The notes: generated from the sequence alone by a model not told the origin. DNA of 11,005 nucleotides from Glomus cerebriforme (GCA_003550305.1 QKYT01000614.1:25174-36178); one strand, 5' to 3'. Positions 1-7,840 are shown, numbered from the stretch's first letter. Program-made: numbers and translations.

Positions 1-405
1 AAGACAGGAAATTTTACAACTTGATGTATATATCAAAGTCTAAAGTGAATCCAAGAAAATATGAATTATGAACAAAAAAAGGAGAAATAATATTAAACAA
101 AAGTAAACAATAAAGTAAGGTTGATAGTTATAACAACAAAATCAGAATTGATCAATTTAGAAATATATATATGATAAATCTGAAACAAATAGCTACNGTA
201 TTATTTTGGGAAACATATAGTTAAAACATTAATTTTTTAGTTTATTAATTAGTAGAAGATATAATTTCAATATTCAAATCCAATTTTTACAATTTAAAAT
301 TTTTATTTTAATAATATTTATTTTATTTTTTTTATAATTTATGTAATTTTCAAAATTAATAAAGATTATTTAAAATATTGAAATAAGTGATATATATAAA
401 ATGCT
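1..405 (+). repeat. Direct repeat copy A (truncated by the window edge)
   Basis: This block matches 9214-9664 in the same orientation. Shared landmarks in the same order are 'aaattttacaac', 'atatcaaagtctaaag', 'gaattatgaacaaaa', 'aaagtaaacaa', 'aatcagaattgatcaatt', 'tttttagtttatta', 'ccaatttttacaatt' and 'tttttttataatttatg'. Similarity reaches base 1, so the left end is probably outside the window. Compared with copy B, about 100 bp is missing after about position 110. There is no open frame. It could be a segmental duplication, the non-coding part of a dispersed element, or a pair of old LTRs; no TG...CA ends are visible, so LTRs are the weaker reading. Confidence 0.8.
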
Positions 406-828
406 TGGAATACTGTATATAAGAAAGCACGATTAATTGCAAATAATTACTACAGAGATAAAAAAAAATAATGAATTAAACGATTATAACACTACATACA
501 AAAGAGTTTTTTCCTACTAAAGTACAGCAAATTGTCCTGTCCCGAACCTCAATCTGTACAATAACATATCTTCAATTTATATTGCACAAAAATTCAGTAA
601 AAATCGTAAAAATAGTGTTTGTTTAATATTAGAATTTGATTGATGATGTTAAATTCAGACGTGAATGATTATAGTAAAGCCAAAAAAAATCATTAAAATC
701 TTTTAAAGTACTAGTTAATTTTGATCTTATTTTTCAATCTGCTTTTATTTCAATAAGCTCTTATTTAAAATCATGATTAAAATAAATATTCTGGATAAAA
801 TTAAAGTTATTGTATTATAATTGTTTTA
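406..828. other. Gene-free AT-rich stretch
   Basis: No coding or structural RNA signal is visible. It contains one copy of the recurrent near-palindrome ATACTGTAT (410-418) and a slightly less AT-rich patch near 505-560 with no recognisable content. Confidence 0.6.
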
Positions 829-1092
829 TTGATCAATGTCAATAAGAATCCATTTAAATATTTAGAAAGAATAATGATACCTCTTAAAACTATAATTGAT
901 AGTAGAGAAAGGCATTTGGATAGGTATACAGATAAACTAATAAAAATGCAAGTAAAAATAATACTAGATCATTTACAAGCAGCTGAAAAAGGAAATATAA
1001 ATGGAATGTGCAAGCTTGATAAGGGAATGGAATTGAAATGTAAATCAGTAAAAAAAAGGCAAAAGAAAAATAATAGTAGTGATGCAAAATAA
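829..1092 (+). CDS. Unrecognised short ORF, possible exon or gene remnant
   Basis: This is the longest clean plus-strand frame in the left part: 87 codons from a TTG, with the first ATG at 874 (residue 16). The product is strongly basic and hydrophilic. It has a mixed, probably helical middle (around SRERHLDRYTDKLIK and KIILDHLQAAEKG) and a lysine-rich tail (KCKSVKKRQKKN). The amino-acid mix is more protein-like than the Lys/Asn/Ile/Phe noise expected from AT-rich DNA, which is the only reason for listing it. I recognise no domain. No partner exon or promoter is evident, and an intron upstream of 874 cannot be excluded. The overlapping minus-strand frame (890-1105) reads as a hydrophobic shadow of it. 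It could equally be a chance ORF. Confidence 0.25.
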   Translation: MINVNKNPFKYLERIMIPLKTIIDSRERHLDRYTDKLIKMQVKIILDHLQAAEKGNINGMCKLDKGMELKCKSVKKRQKKNNSSDAK

Positions 1093-1450
1093 ATTGTATT
1101 AACAATTATATTCTCATATTCATCATTATACTCCATTTTAATAAGCAAATTATATTATTTTAATTTTGGACTTTGACTTTGATTTTACAATTATGGAATA
1201 CTAAGAATACTATTTATTGATACTTATTTTAAAAAAATATATTGATTAATATATGTACAGATGCATTCAACTGATCACGAAGATTTCTCTATAAGTTATA
1301 AAAACTATTAAAATGTAAGTCTTATAAAAATATAAAAATTATTTACTTGCTTGATAAGACCAATATATATCATATGAAGAAAATCTTTCCAATCTTCTTA
1401 TCTTCTTTTGGATTATTTTTTTCATTGGTTCAATAATTTGGTTGCAGTTA
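1093..1450. other. Gene-free AT-rich stretch
   Basis: Stops occur in all frames and I see no repeat copy or RNA structure. A pyrimidine-rich patch near 1383-1430 has no recognisable content. Confidence 0.55.
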
Positions 1451-1512
1451 AATCGGACATAGTGTAAAGTAGTACAAAATCCTATTTTCTGAGAATTAAG
1501 TTAAAAAATGAG

Positions 1513-1537
1513 GTCCGCTACTTTTGTCTAGGTAGTG
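1513..1537 (-). mobile_element. Tc1/mariner-like terminal sequence, solo or part of a tiny fold-back
   Basis: Read on the minus strand, this starts 'cactacctagacaaaagtag' and continues 'cggac', preceded on the outside by TA. Tc1/mariner termini often have the form CAC/GTG followed by CAAAAGTA-type sequence and a GGAC-like core, next to a TA target site. A weak possible partner lies at about 1461-1485 ('gtgtaaagtag', 'tacaaaatcc'), also next to TA. If that is real, this would be a fold-back of about 80 bp. The partner match is poor, and there is no transposase nearby. Confidence 0.3.
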
Positions 1538-1582
1538 TATGTCAATTCAGTAAAATAGATTTCAGCAAAATTGCAATAGATA

Positions 1583-1810
1583 GGTGATAAATGGCTTCAG
1601 TGAAATATTACAGATACCAAAACAAACTGGACCAGCAAAGATGAATTTGATGAATTTGATAAATTAATTCAAGAAATATAATATTTGAATGGGTATCATA
1701 TAACTGATATACAATTTAATGTTTTTAAAAAGATAAGCAAAGATAGTTTTGTTACAGTATATTCAGCAATATGAAAGTATGGAACATTACATTTGGACAT
1801 TTGGATATGA
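1583..1810 (+). pseudogene. Protein-kinase-like N-lobe fragment (Rhizophagus-type expanded kinase family)
   Basis: One frame remains readable through three internal stops (TGA 1601, TAA 1679, TGA 1772) to a terminal TGA at 1808. It gives in order KWLQ, then NWTSKDEFDEFDKLIQEI, then ITDIQFNVFKKISKDSFVTVYSAI, a stop, and KYGTLHLD. This order matches what I recall of the expanded kinases of arbuscular mycorrhizal fungi: a linker with NWTSGN...DIDKFIQ, then QFN.I..IGKGGFATVYSAIWKDG, the glycine-rich ATP-binding loop. Here the loop glycines are degraded (ISKDSF), and the stop at 1772 falls where that family has Trp (TGG to TGA). Nothing downstream matches the VALK lysine strand, the HRD or the DFG motifs, so only the N-lobe entry survives. 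A functional product is excluded by the stops. Confidence 0.6.
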
Positions 1811-1844
1811 ATAATATTGTTTAAATAATTCTAGCGAATTTTAA

Positions 1845-1853
1845 ATACAGTAT
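1845..1853. repeat. ATACAGTAT near-palindrome (dispersed motif)
   Basis: This is one of eight exact copies of ATACTGTAT or its complement in the window: 410, 1845, 3230, 3347, 3844, 4352, 8510 and 8637. Four of them are inside the tandem units of the long inverted repeats. Its function is unknown. Confidence 0.5.
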
Positions 1854-1996
1854 CTTTTCTTCTTAAAAAAATGATAATTATCATAATAATTTTAATAATT
1901 TTGATTATTTGGCCAAAACGATTCATGAAATAATATTTTTAGTTATTATATTAATTATTTTAATTAATTATTTTAATAAAATAAAATAAAATTAGT

Positions 1997-2126
1997 ATTG
2001 CTAAATGTCATCACAGGTGATGAACACCGCACCAGCATTAGAATGGAATTTTGGGCAAAGTTTCATTCCATTTTTAATTCTGCCCGAAACCCTGATGCTG
2101 GTGCGGTGACAATCACCTTTGGCAAT
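1997..2126. mobile_element. GC-rich fold-back (MITE-like) element
   Basis: The arms 'caccgcaccagcat' (2025-2038) and 'atgctggtgcggtg' (2095-2108) are perfect 14-bp complements. Outside them 'aggtgat' (2015-2021) pairs with 'atcacct' (2112-2118), and 'attgctaa' (1997-2004) pairs with 'ttggcaat' (2119-2126) with one mismatch. The left arm has 10 extra bases that form their own hairpin (tcatcac / gtgatga). The core between the arms also folds: 'ttttgggca' against 'tgcccgaaa', or alternatively 'aatggaat' against 'attccatt'. Base composition is far more GC-rich than the flanks, which suggests a recent arrival or selection on structure. No ORF is present. The repeated 'aaataaaat' on both sides may be a target duplication but is too low-complexity to rely on. 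The family is unknown. Confidence 0.75.
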
Positions 2127-2459
2127 TTTCAAATAAAATATTTAAATAAAAAAGTATTTATTTATATTTTTTATTAAATACAACAATTATTAATTGATTA
2201 CTTTAAAAATTAAAAATATAAATCTAGTTTAATTTAAAAATGTCTCTAATCTAATGTCCTAATCTTTTAACAAATCTAAATTAATTTAATGTTTATCAAT
2301 TTTATCCGATTATATTAGGCAATCCTAATATCTCCATTTATATAATTTTTTTATATTTTTTTTCATTTTCTGATTTTTTTCCTCTTTCATTCCTTCATTA
2401 ATATCCTTTTATAATTTACATCATTATTTCTTTCTATTTCTAACTTATCACACCTTTTT
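2127..2459. other. AT-rich flank with T/C-rich plus strand, possible extension of the LINE relic
   Basis: From about 2330 the plus strand is strongly T+C biased and G-poor, the same skew as the relic at 2460-3003. Minus-strand reading gives only short Lys/Glu/Ile-rich pieces with frequent stops, and I cannot match them to the next reverse-transcriptase motifs. It may be the eroded continuation of that element. Confidence 0.35.
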
Positions 2460-3003
2460 TTAATATATTTCATCAATAGAACTTGTTAATTTCAAATTAC
2501 TTTCACATTTTATTTTTTGGTATACTGTTCCTCTTCTCCAATTCTCTGGGTATCTTTTTATTCAATTATTGCATTCTCAATTAATAATTCTCACTTTTTC
2601 CACACTTCATAAGTAATTTCCAATAGTTCTGGACTTTCTTATTTTCTATCATATAATTTTCTTCATTTTTTCCTCAAATTGTTCTTGTTCTTTCCATTTT
2701 TCCTGTGCATATCTGTTTTTAGCTTCCTTATTCCTTCTTATTGAAATTTACATCTTCAATGATCTTTTTAGTCTTCATCGATTCTTTATTTACCCATTTA
2801 TCTAATTTTAGTTGTTGCTTTCTTGTTATTGTACAGATTGTATATTTGTATTATCAATAGATCCTTTTATCTTTACTGTTCAAAAGGTCTAATATGACCA
2901 CTGCATCTTCTTTTTTTCTTCTTTGTATAATTTGTTTCCCATTTTCTGTTGATAGAATCATTTCTTTCTTATCAGTTTGTTTTGTTAAATCCAATAATAT
3001 CTC
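2460..3003 (-). pseudogene. Degenerate non-LTR (LINE-type) reverse transcriptase, N-terminal part
   Basis: Read on the minus strand from 3003 down, broken frames occur in a sensible order. First comes a charged pre-RT stretch, 2854-3003, with ENGKQIIQRRKKEDAVVIL, then about 2649-2746 with EAKNRYAQEKWKEQEQFEEK. The entry to the RT domain follows at 2594-2617 (ITYEVWKK, matching the LINE pattern S.I.YE..K). Next is IPRE at 2542-2553, and after a one-base frameshift at 2541 there is WRRGTVYQKIKCESNLKLTSSI down to a stop at 2460-2462. That order matches the LINE pattern IP.EW+.GT.YPIPK followed by NL...RPI. The catalytic palm motifs that should follow (including the YxDD box) are absent. Stops and frameshifts show it is dead. 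The plus-strand frame at 2894-3100 is its shadow. Confidence 0.5.
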
Positions 3004-3026
3004 TTATCTTCTTTTTAGGAAAAGCA

Positions 3027-3054
3027 GTTTCGGGTTTCAGGTTTCAGGTTTCAG
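3027..3054 (+). repeat. Heptamer tandem repeat (gtttcag)4
   Basis: There are four head-to-tail copies, the first being gtttcgg and the next three exactly gtttcag. The array lies between the LINE relic and the outer end of the left long inverted repeat. It may be simple slippage or the subterminal part of an element. Confidence 0.85.
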
Positions 3055-3150
3055 TATTTACAGCTATTCTCAACTAGTAGCTAACAGATGGTATCTTTAA
3101 AGTTACTGAATTTTTTTGAAATTAAGTGAAATAAGCGAGGAGAAAATTAT

Positions 3151-3245
3151 AATCTAAACCAACCAACCAGTTAGGAGGATACTCGACTATCTGGCCGGCT
3201 TTCCTTGCCTGATACGAGGGAGATATCATATACAGTATAAGGAAG
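3151..3245 (-). repeat. Tandem unit 1 of the left inverted-repeat arm (outer)
   Basis: On the minus strand it reads cttccttatactgtatat, then ctcgtatcaggcaaggaaag, then ccggccagatag, then ctaactggttggttggttta. It is the most GC-rich sequence nearby. The repeat period to unit 2 is 117 bp, measured between the ATACAGTAT boxes at 3230 and 3347. Confidence 0.85.
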
Positions 3246-3275
3246 TTAAGAGGGAGTTTAAAGGAGAAAAAAAAN

Positions 3276-3363
3276 ACCAACCAGCCAGTTAGGAGATACT
3301 CAACTATCTGACCGGCTTTCCTTGTCTGATACGAGAAAGTTCCCATATACAGTATAAGGAAGA
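3276..3363 (-). repeat. Tandem unit 2 of the left inverted-repeat arm (inner)
   Basis: A diverged second copy of the neighbouring unit: atcttccttatactgtatat, ctcgtatcagacaaggaaag, ccggtcagatag, ctaactggctggttggt. A purine-rich linker with a single N at 3275 separates the two units. Confidence 0.85.
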
Positions 3364-3545
3364 TAAAGGGGAGAAGAGATAGATGGAATAGTTTTTTAAA
3401 AAGAATTATAGAGGAAATAAAATTGTGATAGTAAATTAAAGATACCATATGAAAATTAATACGAAATATTGAAAAAAAGGTGATATTTATATAATTAATA
3501 AGAATAAGGATGTAAAAATGAGTCAAAATTAATAATGATACAATA

Positions 3546-4033
3546 ATAAATTAAATATGATGATTTATATTTTTATGTGTTGACATGCATCACATAATTA
3601 GTGATATCTGTATTTCATCATATTAACTGTCATAAGTCATAACTATTCAACTCTACTAAAAAAATAATTTTGCATGTTAACAGAAAGCCAGAAATATTGA
3701 TTAATAGTTAGATCAGAAGTAAATCTGTGGTATACAAGAGGTACTCTGCTACACTACATGCCAAGGATAATGTCTGTTTTTTTAAAATAATTCTAAAAAA
3801 ATAATTTATTTATAATTTACAAGACTACAACCCAATATATTTAATACTGTATATTTACTAAGAAACAATTTATATGTTACTTGAAGTTTAATTTCATTGG
3901 TTAGATAAATTAATTCTAGGGTAATTATAAAAAACGTATAAGCTAAAATAGACTCATTAAATAGGAATTAATATTTTTAAGGATAATGAAAATTTTTTAA
4001 AGAGTTTTTCCAAAAATTTCTCTTGTAAGATCA
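3546..4033. other. Gene-free stretch inside the inverted-repeat-bounded segment
   Basis: No convincing coding signal. A less AT-rich patch at about 3705-3775 has a short frame but matches nothing I know. One ATACTGTAT box lies at 3844-3852. Confidence 0.5.
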
Positions 4034-4364
4034 TTGAAACAAATGATTTTAATAATTTCAATTAAATGGATAAAATATTATTTTGAAATTGATTATAGCA
4101 AAATTCCAAAGGAAATTCTTAAATTAATGAAAAATCTAAACAGAGTAAATTTTGGTTTACAAATATTATTAATTTTTTTTTATCAACTTGGTATTGGTTG
4201 TGATTTAGATAGTGAAACGCATTGGATTATATTTGTTGACTATTAATAGTAAAATTGTAAAGGATAAAAAAAATACATTTGGTTTATTAAGAAATGAAAA
4301 CATTATTATTGGAAAATATTTATCATTATTCTATTATAAAGATATTATAATATACTGTATATAA
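4034..4364 (+). pseudogene. Frameshifted Sel1-repeat-like gene fragment
   Basis: The first frame (4034-4246) gives DYSKIPKEILKLMKNL and then FFYQLGIGCDLDSET. The latter fits the Sel1/TPR-like consensus Y..G.G...D...A, in which the next residue should be Ala. That Ala, followed by Leu, is found one frame over (gca ttg gat at about 4219), so frameshifts begin there. A third frame from 4239 continues TINSKIVKDKKNTFGLL and then NIIIGKYLSLFYYKDIII to a TAA at 4362-4364. Sel1 repeats are helix-turn-helix adaptor repeats, and they are very numerous, often fused to kinases, in arbuscular mycorrhizal fungi. The fragment has no start context (the frame opens at a TTG; first ATG 4043) and lies inside the element bounded by the long inverted repeats, which makes capture of a host gene piece possible. 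The first half is less certain than the Sel1 motif. Confidence 0.5.
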
Positions 4365-4549
4365 AAAGGTTATAAATCGGAATAGGAAGGAAAACTATGA
4401 GTAAAATGAATTTTTGAAAATTTTTCTGAAGACGTATCATGAGTCATTATTTCATGAGCCAAATTTACTTTATTCTAAAATTTCAAAAAAAAAAAAAGTA
4501 TTTTAACGGAGGTTTATATATAAAAATCATCAATATTAAATTAATAATT

Positions 4550-4741
4550 TTAGTATTTACTTAATCTAAAAAGCTGTATATATATTATCAGAATGTGGAA
4601 ACCCTTAAATATAGCTATAGACTCATGCAATAACAAACATGTAAAAACATCATTCAATTGAGCTAAATCATAAGCTAAAAAAAAATTTGCACAATCCACT
4701 AACAATTGATCTAATTGTTTGATGAATGACAAATTAAATGA
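4550..4741 (-). CDS. Unrecognised minus-strand ORF or gene remnant
   Basis: About 60 codons are open from a TTG at 4732 (no ATG). The peptide has a varied, protein-like composition (FIKQLDQLLVDC, FFLAYDLAQLNDVF, LLLHESIAIFKGFHIL), with Cys, His and Gly at moderate frequency and a probable all-helical character. That is unlike the Lys/Asn/Ile noise of neighbouring chance frames. I do not recognise the family. It lies close to the Sel1-like fragment but on the other strand. It could be a remnant of a gene carried in the same element, or chance. Confidence 0.3.
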   Translation of the reverse strand, partial: SFNLSFIKQLDQLLVDCANFFLAYDLAQLNDVFTCLLLHESIAIFKGFHILIIYIQLFRLSKY

Positions 4742-4764
4742 ATCATTTCATTTCATTTCATTTT
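4742..4764. repeat. Short (atttc)n run
   Basis: About three units of 'atttc' followed by a T tract. It is simple low-complexity sequence and probably slippage. Confidence 0.7.
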
Positions 4765-6365
4765 TTTATTTTTTTTTCCAATTAAAAAGTTTAATATTTT
4801 ATAAAAAAAAGTCAGCTATTTGGAATATTTTCATGAAATTTGAAGAGTGAATAAAAATATGACAATTTTATTATATAAAATATGTTTTCCAGAGCGAAAT
4901 GAAGGACAATATACATTTATGAAAAGTGATCTAGATAANGTGAGATGTCTATTCTTCCTTGTAGCCCAAACATAACTGTATCCAAAATCTGACTTGTAAA
5001 TTTTATACGATCAAAGTCTCGGGATATAAGATTTTCTTGATTTAGAACATGATAAAGTTTTGACTACAACATTTGGAATATTCCTAGTTTGGTTTGGATA
5101 TGGCTAAGTTTCGGATATAGTATTGTCTCAAGTTTGATCCATAACGTAAATTGACAAATTTTGATTTGATGTTACGATATTATTTTATTATGCATTTTAT
5201 TATCAAATATGCCATATCAAATAGGACAAAAAAAAAAATATTCATATGCTAATGCAGTTTTTTTTCCTAAAAGCCCTTTCGGAAAAACTATGCAATAAAA
5301 AAAATATTACGATAAGAACAAAATAGTTACACTACTTGAGTAACTTTTTAAATATAATTTCAGGAAGTTTACTTCCGATTGTTAATTAATAGATTATTCT
5401 ATGTTTTTCTAATGCTTTGCAATATGTTATATGGTTTATAAATCTTTAAGTTGAAGGGTAGATTACAAAAAGAAAAAAAAAATGATTTACGATATTTCAG
5501 CTACTAATGAAAGCAGTAAATAACAAATTTCTTTTACAAAATGGTTGAAATTTTGTATTTTATTTCTGAAAATGTTCGAAAAATGTTTGGGAAATGACTA
5601 AAATTTTTTTGATAAATAAATTTTATAATTAGTAAAAAAAAAACATGGCCAGGATCGATTTAACCTAATAAGAAAATTACGTTATTTGTTATCGATCTAT
5701 TTGATAAACTAATAAAGAAAATTATTAAGGCGATAAACTAACTACATTTTATTAAATCATTAAGTAGGCACAAATAAAGCCAAGCTCTTTTTGTATTTTT
5801 AATCCCATATACATTTTTTTAAATAATAAAAAATATTCATTATGACTATTGGGCCTGCGATATTACAATATTTTGTTTGCATTAATTGTTCAATTTGACT
5901 TTTTTTTTGGAAAAATTCCTATTTGACATGAGTTGCAGTATAAATATTTATTAACATATTTTGACATTATAAATATATAATCGGAGCCTTTCTTATTATT
6001 CATTTTTATTTTTATTTTATTTATTATTTTTTTTTTATATATGTGAAGACACGTTAGAAAAAGTTTGAAATCTATTGTTTATTTTATATATATATATATA
6101 TTTAGTTATCACGTGTAAATTACTAATTTTGTCAAAAGAATTTTGATAAATAATATTCTAATTTACAATGAACCTAAGTATTCTTTTTTGGAGAATCTTT
6201 GTAAAGGTCGGTAACAATTTTTTTTTCTTTAAGACGTGATGCACAAGAGATCGGCACTATGTTTTTGGGCAATTAATGCACACCTGGTTACAAAAATTTA
6301 AATAATATTGCACACAGACTATTCAAATATATATACTAAAACAAATGTCAAAGAAACATTTTTTA

Positions 6366-6366
<1 letters not shown>
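4765..6366. other. Long gene-free AT-rich stretch
   Basis: No frame of note on either strand. Small structures present are a loose inverted pair at about 4966-4987 and 5094-5115, a 14-bp palindrome 'ggaagtttacttcc' at about 5364-5377, a (ta)8 run at 6085-6100 and a CACGTG palindrome at 6110-6115. Nothing reads as a decayed gene. Confidence 0.55.
6085..6100. repeat. (TA)8 dinucleotide repeat
   Basis: Eight uninterrupted TA units. A plain microsatellite. Confidence 0.9.
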
Positions 6367-6396
<30 letters not shown>

Positions 6397-6428
6397 AAAT
6401 TTTTTTAAAAAAAAAAAAAAAAAAAAAA
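6367..6428 (+). repeat. A-rich homopolymer block
   Basis: Three A tracts (about 23, 9 and 22 nt) broken by a single G and by a run of seven Ts. It could be the poly(A) tail of an old retrocopy, but no matching gene body lies upstream. It may also simply be slippage, and exact tract lengths are unreliable in draft sequence. Confidence 0.85.
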
Positions 6429-7226
6429 TGAGCAAATAATTTTTTTACTTTGAGGTTACGACAGATTCAAGTTTATATGTTTAATGGCGTACATCTTAAC
6501 TTTTTTATAATTCGCTTGACTTGCAATCAGGACAAAGATTTGGAGTTTTTCTCCTAGTAGTCTCCTAGTATTATTATCAAAAACAATTTTTTGAATATAT
6601 GGAGGCGTCCCGCGTGTCCTTATTTCATATGAAATATTTTAATAATAACACATTAATTTAATATGTTAGTTTATTTTTTATTTTATTTTCTGTATAAATT
6701 TTGAAAAAAAAATTTTTATACTTATTTTAAAAAATTTTGTTAATCTTCTTAAGAATGTTAGATCAAATTCTTTTCTTCCATAAATAAAAATGCAAGATTA
6801 ATTTTAAGTATTTTTAATAGTTTTGTGAAATAAATATTAACATTTTTAATCATGGAATTATGGGATTAACTAGTTGATCATCTATCATTATGTGAATGGA
6901 TAACCTATAATGTAAAAAAGATATTAAAGAATTAGATATACAAATTAATATTGCATAGGAAATATCCCCTTCTGATATTTTAATCCCGTAAAAAAGCTTT
7001 TAACAAAAAACTGAAAAAAAAATCTGCGAAAAATTTATTTAAATTTAAAATTTATTTAAATCTTTGAATCTTGAATTCCTAGCGTATTTTTTTTTTTAAC
7101 TATTGTAATCCAGTTTAATTCGATTTAAGGTAATCTTGAGTATTATTAACCTTCCATTTATCCTTATAAATAGTTATTACTAATTAAATTATTAAGAAAA
7201 TATTTTTCCCTGTAGCGGAAATTCTG
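6429..7226. other. Gene-free AT-rich stretch
   Basis: No coding signal. An 11-bp near-tandem duplication, 'tctcctagtag' then 'tctcctagtat', lies at about 6549-6570. Otherwise I see nothing structured. Confidence 0.55.
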
Positions 7227-7260
7227 GTATGTCGCACTACTGTATATATGTACGACATAC
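7227..7260. repeat. Short inverted repeat
   Basis: 'gtatgtcg' (7227-7234) and 'cgacatac' (7253-7260) are perfect complements. Two of the next three bases on each side also pair, and the loop contains 'tactgtatatat'. It is a candidate hairpin or protein-binding palindrome, or the tip of a small fold-back element. Confidence 0.55.
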
Positions 7261-7470
7261 TGTACTTTAAACAAATATGCATCGTATATACCCAATTTCA
7301 TAAAAACGCGTCAGAAGGCTATGTTTATTTTAAAAAAAAATTTATTATGCAGGGATTTAACTTAATATTTTTATTTTTATCCCTTAATTTGTAACGTAGG
7401 CAAATTTATTTATATGCCAATTTAAATAAAGAGTCAGGGGGATGTTTTTTTTGTTCATATATTAACTATT

Positions 7471-7667
7471 GAGCCTGGTGGGACCTGTTCACATTACTGA
7501 CAATCAAATTACTGACACCTATTTTTCACCTCCCGTAATATCACGTGTAAGTGCATATCATAAGTAATATATCACGTGATCGTTAATAGTAGTGACATAT
7601 AATTTTGTGACAAATATGTGTCAGTAATTTGATTGTTGGTAATGTGACCCAGATCCAAGCCCAGTCA
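7471..7667. mobile_element. MITE-like element with ~30-45 bp terminal inverted repeats
   Basis: The core arms 7489-7518 and 7618-7647 pair at 28 of 30 positions: 'tcacattac', a variable triplet, then 18 perfectly complementary bases ending 'actgacac'. Weaker pairing extends outward to 'gagcctgg' (7471) against 'ccaagccc' (7655-7662). The interior has no ORF but holds two CACGTG palindromes (7542-7547 and 7573-7578). Size (under 200 bp), arm quality and lack of coding fit a non-autonomous DNA element. The exact outer ends and target duplication are not clear. The sharp core pairing suggests it is younger than the surrounding long inverted repeats. Confidence 0.8.
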
Positions 7668-7840
7668 TCTATAAAGATTTTTATAGTTTTCTAAAGAACA
7701 TTCTTATCCTAGTAGTTTAATGGTGAAAGAAACATAGTAATGAGTAATATATTTTATATTTATGGAAGGAGATATCCTCTATTGTATGTAATATGATTTA
7801 CTTTATACTCAAATTTTTAAATTCCAAAAATTAATGATTT

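Larger units (their letters stand above)
3118..3545 (+). repeat. Left arm of a long composite inverted repeat
   Basis: The reverse complement of this block lines up with about 8275-8735. The shared order, read on the minus strand, is 'taattttgactcattttt', 'taattatataaata', 'cttccttatactgtatat', 'tatcaggcaaggaaa', 'ccggccag' and 'ggtttagatta'. The arm contains two tandem units, detailed separately. The minus-strand open frame across it (3122-3526) has its two repeated peptide blocks only because the DNA unit is duplicated, so I do not treat it as a gene. Long arms of this kind occur in Mutator-like elements and in some other DNA transposons, but no family can be fixed from sequence alone. Confidence 0.8.

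Noticed and set aside
890..1105. 71-codon hydrophobic minus-strand frame
   Set aside because: It is the antisense of the lysine-rich ORF at 829-1092; the Phe/Leu/Tyr content is what AAA/TTT-rich DNA gives on the opposite strand.
1454..1537. Inverted pairing of 'cggacatagtg' with 'gtccg...gtatgtc' as a clean MITE
   Set aside because: Only five to six bases pair cleanly and the frames of the two pairings conflict. Only the right Tc1-like end is kept, at low confidence.
2894..3100. 68-codon plus-strand frame rich in Phe/Ser
   Set aside because: It is antisense to the LINE relic, whose minus-strand peptide is the more protein-like reading, and it runs through the gtttcag repeat.
3122..3526. 134-codon minus-strand open frame with two repeated peptide blocks
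   Set aside because: It lies entirely within the left inverted-repeat arm. Its peptide repeat merely reflects the tandem DNA unit. The frame is not kept in the right arm.
6367..6428. Poly(A) tail of a recent retrocopy
   Set aside because: No gene body or target duplication can be seen next to it, and the T run in the middle fits simple slippage better.
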